NCBI GenBank assembly: GCA_008704415.1 | Contig: VXIS01000003.1 | Span: forward strand, 248,001-312,000 | Length of the DNA: 64,000 nt | Source: Sphaerosporella brunnea | Taxonomy: Eukaryota; Ascomycota; Pezizomycetes; Pezizales; Pyronemataceae | Direction: 5' to 3' | Notes under the pieces: generated by a model | Seen by the model: only the letters and a program-made list of their open reading frames with translations | The model's database searches: none | What the model was told of the DNA's origin: nothing | In this document: piece by piece, positions 10,667 to 21,000 of the stretch | How the letters are laid out: the number at the start of each line of letters is the position of its first letter | Position numbering within the stretch: position 1 is the stretch's first letter | Program-made: the position numbers and the translations under genes

Positions 10667-11624
10667 ATGGCGTCGTTGATCACCGCCGACAATATCTTGC
10701 GCACAGCACCCGTTCTGTCCGCACCAGACCCCGAGCATGTCACGGAGGCGTTCCAATCATCTCACCTTAACCATACCTACGAGCATTTTGAGCCCAAAAC
10801 CCTGCGGCCGTTCGCCGTAGCCACGAAGGACAGGTTCCAATCGCACATCGCCGGATTATCTCACCACGTCGACTTTACCGGGGAGGTGGTACTCCAACCA
10901 GCCTCCACCGCGCTGCCGTCTCGCTGGGGCTACTCCATGCTCAACAAAGCGGATGTACGCGCAGTGGTGAACACATGGTATCTGGAGCCCGTCCGGTCTG
11001 TGTGGATGGAGATGCTGCCCGAGCGCAATGACCGTAACTACGACTGGGTGGTGCTTAACGAAGTACGCCCGCTGGCTCCACTCCCAAAGGAAGTCGCCTC
11101 GCCATCAGCACCGGACCGGGTGCTGCGCGAAGCGCTACATGGCGTCTAGCGCATCTACATGGATTTTCTGTCCCTGTGTGCACTGGAGTGTTTGAAAATT
11201 GTGGTTACGCTTCTGACGGCCGTTCCGCTCTAGAAGAGCAGGGTCCTCTATACCTACTGCTGGAACATGTAGCCTATCTACCTCCTCAGCGCAGTCTGGC
11301 TAAGATTTAGGCTGCCCTGAACAAGAGACAGTGGCTGAGCTCGGAAAAATCCACGCAGCAGGTGTCTCTCATGGTGCCATCAGCATGACCAATGTGCTAG
11401 TCGATCCGTATGGCATTCGCGGTGTCGTGTTGGTTCATTTCGAGATGAGCCATGTTTGTGGAGAGCGTAAGTGGGCGGACAACGATATGGCTCGATTCAA
11501 GATGATCTGGGATCTATTGCGACGACAGTACGGCACTTTCACGGGTTTAGGGCTGTGGGATCCTGTCGTTGGCTATCATTTTTGCCGAGGTCGAATAGTG
11601 CGAAATCATCGCTTACAACTATAA
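10667..11624 (+). pseudogene. Protein-kinase-like gene relic with lost catalytic Asp
   Basis: An ATG in good context (CTCAATGGCG) opens a 160-residue frame, 10667-11149, whose family I do not know. Just after its stop another frame (about 11130-11300) reads as a kinase N-lobe, with HLHGFSVPVCTGVFENCGY and LYLLLEHVAYLPP. A third frame from 11331 gives the catalytic loop and metal-binding loop: IHAAGVSHGAISMTNVLVDP and VVLVHFEMSH. In active relatives these read HxD (here HGA) and DFx (here HFE). Two frameshifts and the loss of both catalytic Asp residues mean it cannot be an active kinase. The plausible parent is a fungal serine/threonine-kinase-fold protein. Confidence 0.55.
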
Positions 11625-12914
11625 ATTCACAGTTGTTTTCTTCTATCCCTTGAAGACTGAGGTATTGTTGTTATTGCGAACGCTGGCTTTGATGGAATTG
11701 TTCTTGACAACAGCTGGCGACTTTGTTCGCGTCCGGATCGCACATATAATGTACCACTGAGACGCCGCACCACGGCCACATCCCCACGGAAGAAAACTAT
11801 CACAACGCGTCACTAAAAATGCGGAACCAATCGCAGCCCAGGCGACAGGAGCAGTGTGAACTACCTAACAGCGGATACCCCGAGAGGCGATGGCCAACGT
11901 CTCCTACTGTCGCGCACGACTGCTTCACATCCCTTCACCTTCCTATAACGCTGAGGCTGGTTCTGTTCGAAATTTGGTGATAATGAACCCTGGATTGTTG
12001 CTTGGCGTCACTCCTTTTTATGGAGCACTCTGTGATGTCGTAGCGCCGCCTTATTTGGGCAGGAATACATAACCCCCATATTGTTGAACAATGATGCTGC
12101 CATTCGACAACCAGGTGTTTAGGTCTCGTTTGGTTTCGGAGTTTTCGGCCATGGTGCGTCACGCACGCCGAGCATTTGTAATCTGCTTCACCGAAGTGCA
12201 TATGGTCACCGGCAGTGCTCCGGTCCGATTGGCACTTCAAAGCAGCCGCTCACACTATACGTGACATTATCTTTTCTGTATCGAGAGAATAATGACTCTG
12301 AGTCCTCTACATTTCTGACAGGCTATGAGCCAAGGTTGCACGCACCGCTCGACATGATAGTAGCACATTCCACTGTAACGTTTGCTCGATACACCGATCC
12401 TTAGCCTGCGCCTGTCAGAAACCAGAGATAACGCGAAAGGGGTTGAAAACGTTCCAGTGGCCGAAAACACTCAGAACGCGGCATTGCAAGTGGCACTGAT
12501 TCATTAATTGCCCTGATGGCAGATCGATCGGCGGCCCTTAGATGGTTGAAACAACACTCGCAAATTCGGAGCAATTCGTACTTACTTTCTTAAGCTGTCG
12601 GACCTTACTGTCGACCACGGCGAACGTCCTGATGAATATTATCGCCGATGTGCTCAGCGTGATCCTCAACGCTCCGTAGTACGCGCCACCTGAACTTGCA
12701 CATTGACAAACGCTGCGCATCCGAAATTATTCGCTGAAATGTGGGCTAAACAGTGGCACCGCACCAGAGCCGACCGGGCAACCTACTGCGAACGCTCGAA
12801 TGTCGTGTCTGCGAAAATTACACCAAGGAACATTGATCCACCGCGGGCCTTCCAGATGTCTCGCTTGCTATCCGTACAGCCAGTCTTCCTCTGGACCTGG
12901 ACCAATTCGGAGGT
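11625..12914. other. Stretch without a recognisable gene
   Basis: Short unrelated open frames only, the longest about 100 residues on the minus strand (11935-12240). I see no repeats, promoters or motifs that I can support. Confidence 0.45.
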
Positions 12915-13165
12915 GGTTGTTTAGTGGTTGAGGACGTTCAAGGGTGGTTGTATTGGGTGACAACAGCGGAAGGCTCACTCTGTTGCGATTGCCGATGGAG
13001 TGTCACTCAGATTGGATAAAAACAGCGAGATTTGCAGCGGCAGTCATGGTTCAGGCACGGTGGCAAAGATAGAGATTGTTTTTGTCTTCGGCGCATGTTG
13101 GCTCGACCGGGACGCTCACCGCCCGGATGTTCAGGTTCACGGCATCTGAATACTACGTAAGCAAC
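12915..13165 (+). repeat. Dispersed repeat F3, copy 1
   Basis: This matches 46615-46865 in reverse orientation, clearest over GGCAGTCATGGTTCAGGCAC, GGTGGCAAAGATAGAGATTG and GCATGTTGGCTCGACC. Both copies translate to related peptides (CSGSHG, then TVAK or GGKD, then AHVGS or SHVGP), so the unit probably derives from a coding region. Both are broken by stops. Confidence 0.65.
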
Positions 13166-13264
13166 GACTGCAGGCTGGTCCAGTCCTCCGAAGTCATAGA
13201 CCAGGTTTTCCAGTCCTCCATCAATCGCGGACTGAATCGCTTCAGTGCTCTGTCGAGTGCGGAA

Positions 13265-13616
13265 TTGACTGGACTATGGCAGACCGTCTAGGCCGCCCTG
13301 CAGATTGTCTAGGCCGCTCTGAAGACCTCCCCGGTCCGTGAGGAACACTGGTACTGCTGCGACAGGTGGAAGACGTGCCGATCATAACCTGACCAGCATG
13401 TCTGCGCTGTCAAATGGGGCTTCTGGCGGGTGAATCTAGTGTACGTTCACATTATCACAATTACATAACGGCGCGAGCACGCCAAAAAGGGAGATATACT
13501 CGGCAATAAGTTAAATGATTTTATGAAATGCCGTAGACAAATGAAATATCCCACGGGGTAATGCACAGTGATGCCTAGTGGCTAAGACCAGGAACATCTC
13601 AATACCCAACGCGGCT
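13265..13616 (+). repeat. Dispersed repeat F1, copy 2 (array leader)
   Basis: The block matches 5952-6300 and leads without a gap into the hexamer array at 13617. Key shared words are TGGACTATGGCAGACCGTCT, GGCGCGAGCACGCCAAAAAG, ATAAGTTAAATGATTTTATG and GGGGTAATGCACAGTGATG. The last two also match the reverse strand at 63060-63145. Confidence 0.8.
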
Positions 13617-13850
13617 GCCATCGCCTTCGCTATCACCATCCGCACGCATGCCATCCGTAGCCCTGCAGAGGATGCTTTACAAATCCTCGCCTCTATCCCA
13701 AGCCGTATGCCGACCTCTATAGCGTTCTCAATCCCGATCAAAATCCCCCTCCCAATGACCGTCCTGATGGTTATCACCGGCCCCATGGCTGTTCCCAATG
13801 GTGTCCATACCCATCGCCATCGCCATCCCAATCACCATCCGCGTGCAATC
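13617..13850 (+). repeat. Degenerate hexanucleotide array 2
   Basis: A short C-rich array whose first 200 bases align with the minus strand at 63020-62830. The shared translated words are RSPAEDALQIL here and RSPTEAALRIL there, followed by IPSR and Ile-Pro-Ile runs. This shows the two arrays descend from one longer unit and did not arise separately by slippage. Confidence 0.75.
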
Positions 13851-15602
13851 TCTTGCACCCAGAGCGGTTGGTGCTGCAGCTCGGAAGGAAGCAGGGGGCT
13901 AAAATCCGGTCCTGAGCAACCGGCCGTCACACTTGAGTTGCTAGGCCCAGTTGTGAAGTAAAACGTCAATCCATACCCGGACATCATCTGCGCCAACGGC
14001 AAACGCGGCGAGAAGGAGAAGCCAGCCGGCCAAGCGACCTCGCGTGTAACTTGCTGCACGGATTACGCACCGGGGCGGGGGGGCAATGATTCGGTGAGAT
14101 TCGGGTTTAATGACGCAAGGTTCCGACACCACAATCTGCATGGTGTTCCTACTGACAACCTAGCTGGGAAGATTTCTTTTTTTGTTGTTAGCCAGAGAGA
14201 GCCGTTGTTTGCTTTGTCGCGTAGTTTTTCTGTGCCAACAAATCGGTTCTGAAAGTGGCTAAGCTAAACGCAGCCAATACGCGTCATAGCATCTTTTAAA
14301 CGCTACTGCCTGTGGCCTTTGTGGTGCTTTGTGCCTTCTCGTTGACGCGCTGTCGGTAGGGTCGGGAACAGAGAGGAGTGTCAAGGTTCGAGAGACGTCA
14401 CAGTTGTATCCAGGAGTAAACACAAAGGTTTAGCGAAGTGAAAGGAAACGAAAGAAAACCAAAAAAAAAACCCGGATGCAAAGGCCGCTATCGCTATATA
14501 TACATAAATCCTGGGGCTCCGCCGCTTGCCTCGCGGACCCCACAGAACTGAAAGAAAGCAGCAGGACGCACCGCCCCGACACAGTCCCTGCGCAGTGACA
14601 GGTACGACAGGTTGTTTCGATTTCTTTTCTGCTCACACTGCAACTTGCTTGTTTTGCTGGGTACCTGGCGTAGCATTGTGAATCGTGTGGCGTCTGACTG
14701 GAAACATTCCTGCTGTGTGTTCTGGGGACTACTGTGCTTCTTTATGAGCATGGGTCGTAGGTGGAAGATGGTGGGGGGAGGCAACGCTTATAAATGCACC
14801 CTCGCTAGGGGTAGATTGAGTATCTGTGTTCCCTGTGTGAGATCGCATGGAAACATGTGTGGTGCGTGCATCCGGCATCACATTTTTCGCCAAACGCGGC
14901 GTTACACGTGATGCGATGAATAGTCAGTGTTCTCGTTGCGGCTCCGTTCACGGCGGGTGTATTCCCGGCTTTTGTAGTGCCAGATATATATACAAATGAC
15001 CCACACGGTGGTCCAGGCATTGTTACAGCGCCCACTTGAAGAAACGTAAAGTCACATGTTCGTTGCAGTCAGGGCGTATGTGGCGCAGGTGCTTTCATCT
15101 ATTTTATTCCTAAACGCCAGCCACTGAGCGATCCATGTTCAGCTGCATTTGCAGTCCGTAGGGCGACACGTGCTCTACATCCATCTGGATGCGAAGTCGT
15201 AAAGCAAACCCCGGAGGTAGTGGTTGAGGCGGCCAGGCCGTCTCAGAGTACCCGCACCGATAATTACGATTCCATTCCACAAATATAACTATGCGTGCAG
15301 CAGCGTATTCGCTCAACAGTATCGTCACTCCAGATCCTCCCCACAATACGCCGCTAATCACTCAGCCACTGGTAGGGCAAATTTCGGGTTTTCCGTGTTG
15401 CGCCGCTGTGTCTGCGGCTCACTTTGCCCGATAGATGTAGTGATTAGCTAGTGGCTTGCCGGGGCTCCAAGAAATCGCAGGTTGTGAATAGGCAACTTCA
15501 TCGCTCGGTCGACACCCTTCACGCGCATAATTGCCCTTGATTAGAAAATTGAAGGCACACCATCAAAACCTCCCTTCCCGCATCACAACACACCTATTAC
15601 CA
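13851..15602. other. Stretch without a recognisable gene; possible LINE-type tail
   Basis: No gene is supported. Near 14450-14560 there is an A-rich run (CCAAAAAAAAAACC), a TATATATA word and an imperfect hairpin (GGGGCTCCGC pairing with GCGGACCCC), which together resemble the 3' end of a non-LTR element read on the minus strand. The similarity to the LINE 3' ends at 30.1 and 57.0 kb is only in style. A second TATATATA lies near 14985 without an evident gene behind it. Confidence 0.35.
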
Positions 15603-15817
15603 GTGTTCTCAATAGCCGGCTTAAAAAGCCCGTGCTGGCTGGCTGGCGGTGCGCTGCGTCTTTGCATATAAAAATTCAGAGTGATAAGCAGTGAAGCAAT
15701 AATGATGTACAGCTCATGCAGCCCACAGTCAGCCGGCCGTGCTGCGTGTTCAAACGCCGGGCTGGGTTTTTGATCACTCCAACACAGCAAGCCCGGCTGG
15801 CTGGCTCTTGAGAACAC
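15603..15817. mobile_element. Small MITE of 215 bp with GTGTTCTCAA ends
   Basis: The ends are GTGTTCTCAATAGCC at the left and, inverted, GTGTTCTCAAGAGCC at the right (14 of 15 match). Just inside, both ends have GGCTGGCTGGC tracts in opposite orientation. No coding capacity. A target duplication could not be fixed. Related ends occur at 28468-28553. Confidence 0.55.
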
Positions 15818-16581
15818 GGCCTGTTACGCCATCCACCCAGGCGCAAAAACCCACACATTCTGCCCACGAACCGACCAAGAACACCAACAAGAAACATCTT
15901 CGACATGCCACGATCTCTGCGCATACCAAGGTCCGCCAGGCAATCATTCCTCGCATCTGAGAAATGTACCATTCACAGTAATCACCTATTTCGTATACTG
16001 AGCGACAAGCATGCGCAGCATTCGTAGGAAAAGCACTACTGTCAAGGGTTGACGAAACAACCGCAAAGCTCCGTTACGGTCAGTACATGACTATCTTGCA
16101 TATCGGAGCCCCAGACTGGTGGTGTTTACAAAGGGACACAAAGTGTGGCTAATCGCAGGCCACCCAGGAATTGGCAAAATGTGGTGTCTGTCGTACATTC
16201 TACTCAAAGGCGAGCCGGCAATCATGCAACGCCCTGGAACGATCGCAATGGACATTTTATACGATGCTGAAGGAGCCATGGACATCAGTTGAAGAGGCGC
16301 GCTAATCGCTTGAGGCGAAGCCTGCCGTTGCGGGACCGTTCAAACAAGTCCGCGTGTTTTCAATGCGGAAAGGTGGGACTCAAGATAGCAGATTACATCA
16401 CGGTGGTATATTCGATTACATAGCTGGTCAGACCACATCGAACAGGCACCGCCCGCCGCCTCCATTCCTGCAGTTCCGGCTCCTGTCCATCAAACTGTGT
16501 TGCCTACTCCTGTGGCATGATCCAGTGGAAGCTGGGAAGTCCAGGACCTAAAGCTTGATTTGAGACTCCTGGTAAACTTGT
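15818..16581. other. Stretch without a recognisable gene
   Basis: Only short frames without motifs. I see no shared repeats here. Confidence 0.45.
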
Positions 16582-16785
16582 CTACCCCAGGCCCCGCGCA
16601 GGCCAATTAGACTCCTGCCGCAAGTAGGGTTTTCCCTTGTCGATGTAACTCAAGAGCTGCCGCTGATTCATCAACTTCAGATCGGGTCCTGGAAGTGGCT
16701 CAATGTTCTCGGGCGTGGGATTCGTCTTTCTCGTCGGCGAATAGGAAGGCGTAAAACAAACAAATGGTGGAAGAGAGTCGCGCAT
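16582..16785 (-). CDS. Hypothetical short ORF behind a TATA box
   Basis: The minus-strand frame starts at an ATG 55 bases downstream of a TATATAAG element and encodes 67 residues: a Pro/Thr-rich start (MRDSLPPFVCFTPSYSPTRK) and a conserved-looking end, LKLMNQRQLLSYIDKGKPYL. That end is also found, one base out of frame, on the minus strand at 5640-5570 (SMNQWQLLKYNYK), so it belongs to a dispersed family. Only the 5' exon may be present; a splice site was not identified. The function is not recognised. Confidence 0.35.
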   Translation of the reverse strand: MRDSLPPFVCFTPSYSPTRKTNPTPENIEPLPGPDLKLMNQRQLLSYIDKGKPYLRQESNWPARGLG

Positions 16786-16839
16786 GGGTGTTGAATTGTA
16801 GATTGCGACGGTGTGTCCGCTATCGTATCAGCAGCAAGA

Positions 16840-16847
16840 CTTATATA
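16840..16847 (-). promoter_or_regulatory. TATA box for the 16785 ORF
   Basis: TATATAAG on the minus strand, 55 bases upstream of the ATG at 16785. This is a near-consensus TATA element at a distance suited to a short 5' leader. Confidence 0.45.
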
Positions 16848-16982
16848 GCGGACCCAATTCAATCAACTATATTCGTCGCGCCCGTCTGCTTGTTTCGAGA
16901 GAGTTATCCTCTCAATACACGAGCGTTGCTCCTCCTCAATTCTCTACATATGTCGCTTTGCAACCCCCATCAGAGACGCTGC

Positions 16983-17825
16983 CAGGGCGGTTAACAGTGT
17001 GGCCGGCCGCCAGGTCAAACGGGGCCCCAAGGAGTGGGTCATGTCGGGCCGCCATAAGAAAAACCTGGAGATCTGATAGGTGCCAGCCGGTGCCCGGTAT
17101 CCTGAATCGGGTCGGTCATGGTGCCGAACGCAGAAAAAGCGCGCCCGGTTGGCAAGCTCCCAGGTCGATGCAGTAGAGCGATTTCAGCAACTCCCGGTCA
17201 AAGGATTCGCTGGCATGCAAGACTACTGGGTTAACGCGATGGACCAAGGCTCCAATGGGATGTTCGGACGAGATCTGCATCGCATGGGAGTTCAGCGCAA
17301 TGCTATTCCAGCGCTGTCTGTTGAAGCGGAATGTGTAGTCATCGGGTGAGAGTCTCCTTTGCAGTTGGTGTCGATGGAAGCATCACTATCGATTGCCAGG
17401 GCCAATACACAATTACGGATCAGCGGGGTTCCTTGGCGGACGATATTGCAGAAGCCATGGAATGCCTCAAATCCTGGTCGAGGGAAGATCTGGTATGTTG
17501 AGCGGGTTCTCAAATTCATCAGGTTGAGCGTATGCTGAGCGACTTGGAACAGCGGGCGGCGGAGATGCAAGGGTAGCTGGAGGTCCTTCGGGTTGTTGAA
17601 TCTGTATCTCGCGTTCATGTTTCTTTCCTTGATGTATGTGTAAGCAAAAAACTACAGATGCCTGGCGGGCCCGCCGGGCGCCGGGTACTTCTGGGCCTGG
17701 CAGGTGTCCGTAGGCGCCTGGGTCTCGGTCCAAAAAGCCTGGTCCAATGATTTCAAAAGCCCGTTTCAGTCAGTCCGGCCCAGGCCGCGCTCAAAGCCGG
17801 GCTGGCCGGACTATTGACAGCCCTG
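16983..17825 (+). mobile_element. hAT family 1, copy B (843 bp)
   Basis: The right end is the inverse of CAGGGCTGTCAATAGTCCGG, like the other copies. The left end is a mutated form (CAGGGCGGTTAACAGTGTGG followed by CCGGCCGCC). It has the same subterminal sequence as copies A and C. The flanking 8-mers (GACGCTGC and CCTGTGCA) do not match, so the insertion is old or one flank has been lost. It carries a transposase C-terminal relic. Confidence 0.8.
17160..17495 (+). pseudogene. hAT transposase C-terminus (in copy B)
   Basis: The frame reads DYWVNAMDQGSNGMFGRDLH and NAIPALSVEAECVVIG, the hAT C-terminal dimerisation region, where active relatives have a Ser-x-x-x-Glu-Arg-Val-Phe-Ser type motif. 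A stop follows at 17348. The adjoining frame then gives ITDQRGSLADDIAEAMECLK and SW, the helix that normally ends the domain. The DDE-type core is missing, so this is a deletion derivative. Confidence 0.65.
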
Positions 17826-18011
17826 CCTGTGCAGCACCCATAGGTGGAAGTACCTCAAGGCGACGAGATACCACCATGATTGGATCCACGCTGAATGCCC
17901 TGACGGGCACTGCCGAGTGCTGGCTGTTGGAGGCGGCGCGGGAGGCGGCAAGGAAGGCGGTTGCCGACGACGATGACGAACGGAATTAGGAGGAATGGCG
18001 GGATGTTCTGA

Positions 18012-18563
18012 CAACAAGCCGGAGGAGGAGGGCAAGGAGAGGAGGAGGCCGACGAGGAGGAGGACCATGAGGCGGAGGAGAAGCCGGAGGATGAAGAGTC
18101 TCAGGAGGAGGACGACGACGTGGAGATCAGAGACCCCACGATCACCCCTCGCGCTGGACCAACACCCATCATGCAACTGCATTTCAATTTGCAGAACGGT
18201 GTGTCTCCCAGCGGGGCCTCTTCGGATGTGCTTTGTGAGATTGTAAATGGAAAGTCTCTCCGGACTGCACTATCCTGTTGCCTATCCGGCCAAGACGTTT
18301 ACGCGAGACGCTGCGTTTACGCTCAGGTGATCAAGGCTGGAATTTCACGTTTTTTTTTTTTTTTCTCTCTCTCACTGAAACCAGTATTAAGCAGAGTATG
18401 TATTCAATATATCTTCCAATTGACTGAATGTAGCGCCGGCCGCCGCAGCATGGTTATGCGCTCCGTCCGCCCGCGCGCCTGTTCACGCACATACACTCCG
18501 CAACGCCCGGCCCCGCCGCTGCCCAGGCAACTCTCGACACCCTCAGACGCCGCAACCATGTGA
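18012..18563 (+). other. Acidic-tract open frame, origin unknown
   Basis: After a TGA near 18007 the frame encodes a long Glu/Asp tract (EEEADEEEDHEAEEKPEDEE), then ITPRAGPTPIMQLHFNLQNG and on to 18563. It runs through a poly-T tract (18349-18366, read as Phe), which is unlikely in a real protein, so only the part up to about 18340 is plausible coding. No ATG is associated with the acidic part. Confidence 0.25.
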
Positions 18564-18620
18564 TTTACCGGAATAGTCCTCACTCCACTCTCGCTCTTGA
18601 GAATTGAATTCACACAACAA
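18425..18620 (+). repeat. Dispersed repeat F5, copy 1
   Basis: It matches 20805-21000 from TGTAGCGCCG through CGCACATACACTCC and CCAGGCAACTCTCGACAC to CACTCTCGCTCTT. The two copies lie 2.4 kb apart in the same orientation and bracket the tandem SH3 relics. Confidence 0.65.
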
Positions 18621-18732
18621 TACCGGCAGGAAGGTACGCAGGACGAACGAACACAGTTCGAGAGAATGCTCGGGGATCGTGATCTTTCCTTTCCCGGATG
18701 GTATCCGGTTGAGTGCACAGCGGCTCTCAATA

Positions 18733-19110
18733 TCAATCTCCCATACGAAACTTGTTCTTGGGCAGGCACCCGGCCGCGGACACGCCCCATGAACCAGTGC
18801 TTATTTTCATCAACCAAAACCTGTACCACCTGACCCTGCGCGCAAGGCTCTGCTGGATGCTGTGTGCGCCTCGTCGGTGACCAGCTTGTTGCTGTGGAGG
18901 AACTCCAGCTGCTGTCATGCAAAGGGGTTAGGTATGCTTGCTGACAGGGAAGGGATCTTACGGGTGAAAGCGGATCGTCGGCCAGAGGACCACGGACACC
19001 ACATCCGTGATGTTGAACGCAGGAGGGATTGAGATGAACCAACTGTCGACCGCCTTCTGCCATTTCCAAAACGTGGTGCGCCCCATGTGGAGACCTGTGG
19101 CAAAGGCGAG
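18733..19110 (-). pseudogene. SH3-domain gene relic, copy 1
   Basis: Read on the minus strand: an acceptor (TTGCCACAG) near 19098, an exon with TTFWKWQKAVDSWFISIPPA and FNITDVVSVVLWP, then an intron with GTAAGA, a CTAAC branch point and ACAG (about 18965-18913). The next exon begins QLEFLHSNKLVTDEAHT. In a shifted frame it reads GQVVQVLVDENKHWFMGRV, the ALYDY-less middle of an SH3 fold, with CLPKNKFRM after it. About 70 bases present in copy 2 are deleted and two frameshifts remain. Confidence 0.55.
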
Positions 19111-19329
19111 GTGAAATCTATGCACGGCGGAAACGGTTGTAGTGTGTGCAGGACCTCAGCTGAGAATACAGGTTGCTGGTGATTGGTGGCTATTCGGACG
19201 AAAAGCATACTCACTGCGCGTCATACGCTACAGATAGGGCTGTCACACCCGGGACGTTTATCACCGCGGCGCTCAACGCCACCTCGCACCCAACGATACC
19301 AAACATACAGTCAGTGATTGCAATTTTCC

Positions 19330-19700
19330 CCTGATGTAGGCCTTACTTCCGAGTCCGCCCCATACTCTCGCATACGAAACCTGTTCTTCGGCAGCCACCC
19401 GACCGCGCCATCGCCGCCTCAGACACGGCCCATGAACCAGTCCTTATCATCATCGTCGAGGAACTCCACCATCTGACCCTTCTCGACCTGCAACTCCGTC
19501 TCACCTTCTTGGTGTCCGGGCAGTTGCAAGTGACCACAAATTTCGCTCTTCAACTTCTCACGGGTGCACGCAAGGCTCTGCTGGATGGTGGTGTGCGCCT
19601 CGTCGGTGGCCTGGCATTTGGTGTGGAGGAACTCCAGCTCCTGCGATAAAGCGGGTTAGGTATGCTTCCGGAGAGGGAAAGGGCCGGACTTCCGGTCAGT
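19330..19700 (-). pseudogene. SH3-domain gene relic, copy 2
   Basis: From an intron end (CCTAACCCGC, then TCGCAG) near 19641 the minus strand encodes a heptad-like helix, ELEFLHTKCQATDEAHTTIQ to REKLKSEICG, then an SH3-like segment, VEKGQMVEFLDDDDKDWFMG with RV, one in-frame TGA, and GWLPKNRFRM. The order helix, then SH3, is common in fungal cytoskeletal adaptors, but the parent gene is not identifiable. One stop at about 19424 is the only clear lesion in this exon. It is a direct duplicate of copy 1. Confidence 0.6.
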
Positions 19701-20804
19701 ACACGCAGAAGGGAGGCTTTGTACAGGCAGTTGGTGTTGAGCGGGGAGGAGGTCATGGTGTTTGTGTTGGGCGAGCAGGTAGTCGTGCCCACTTCAGGGG
19801 ATATAGACTGTGATGGGTGTGTGTAGAGGGCTTAAGGGGTGCAACACACAAAGACGTCTCTCAGCCCTGGTAGGGACTGTTTGGGTTCTTTTTGTACGCA
19901 TGCCCCACTCTCGCGACAATGCATATACATCTTCAAATCACCGCGAAGCTAGGTATGGGCTGCGGTTGGGGTTGGGGTTGGGGGTGCAAACCCACGGGCG
20001 AAGTAGCACCACGCGGTCCAACACCATCTTGGTTCATCGTTCAATTCAGCTTTTCGAACGCGATCCTACCCACCGCCAACTCGAAATCCCGGTACATAGC
20101 TGGTGATGCTAGCCCACTGCCATAGATGCCTGGAACACACTGCTAATGAGCCCCCGCTGGGAATTTCGTTGCCTATGGTGTGTGGTGCCTCGTGGCGTAG
20201 TCGACACCGCATTGCTACCGTTGGATAGGCAAGCTTTGCATGTGCCTCGCACTCACAAATGCCGCTAGCTCTTCCGAATGGTACCAGATATGGCTGCGGG
20301 GTACTCATTGGTGGAGAGAGTTGCCGTCCACTGGTACGGAAATATTGCAACACGTAGGCAAACGTTTGTTATCAGTGAGATTCTCGATTTTACGTTGTGG
20401 CAACGTGCGAATCTATACTGGCGGGAAGGATAGAAAATATAGAATGTTTGCTGGACAGCGGGGTTGAAGTCTCCATGTTGTGTGGTGATCGTAATTACAT
20501 TGACAAATTGTAAGTGTAGTTTATGGCAACCAAGATGAGGGCAAAACGTTCATAACGCTGGATATGCGGATTTACTTGTGACCACAAAGTCCTATGGAGA
20601 GGTGCGCGGAAGCGGAAAGCCTATGTAGGCGCTTTGGAATCGCTCCACCTCCCAAGCTTTACTAACAGTATACCAAGCCGGACAGCAAGCACCTGCTTAC
20701 CAGCCTGAGGGTTCATATGAGATGTTCATGCGGTTATTAAGAGGTGCTGGTACCGCAACCGGTACACACAGAGCAACTTCCGGCTATGCCACCAGAGGTC
20801 CTAA
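19701..20804. other. Stretch without a recognisable gene
   Basis: Short frames only. A G-rich run near 19960-19985 (GGTTGGGGTTGGGGTTGGGG) could form a G-quadruplex. No motif or repeat otherwise. Confidence 0.4.
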
Positions 20805-21000
20805 AGATGTAGCGCCGCGACATTTTTATGCTGTCCGTCCGCCCGGCGGTTCGCGCACATACACCCCCTCAACGACCGGCCACACGCAGCACCCGGCCCC
20901 GCCGCCACCCAGGCAACTCTCGACGCAGACCCTGCACAATGTTATATCGCAGAATTGTCCTCAATGCACTCTCGCTCTTTCGTATTCAATTCACCAAGAT
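20805..21000 (+). repeat. Dispersed repeat F5, copy 2
   Basis: Second copy of the unit at 18425-18620, same orientation, with matching blocks TGTAGCGCCG, CGCACATACAC, GGCAACTCTCGAC and CTCGCTCTT. No coding sense. Confidence 0.65.

Noticed and set aside
16975..17833. Target duplication for hAT copy B
   Set aside because: GACGCTGC and CCTGTGCA are not similar.
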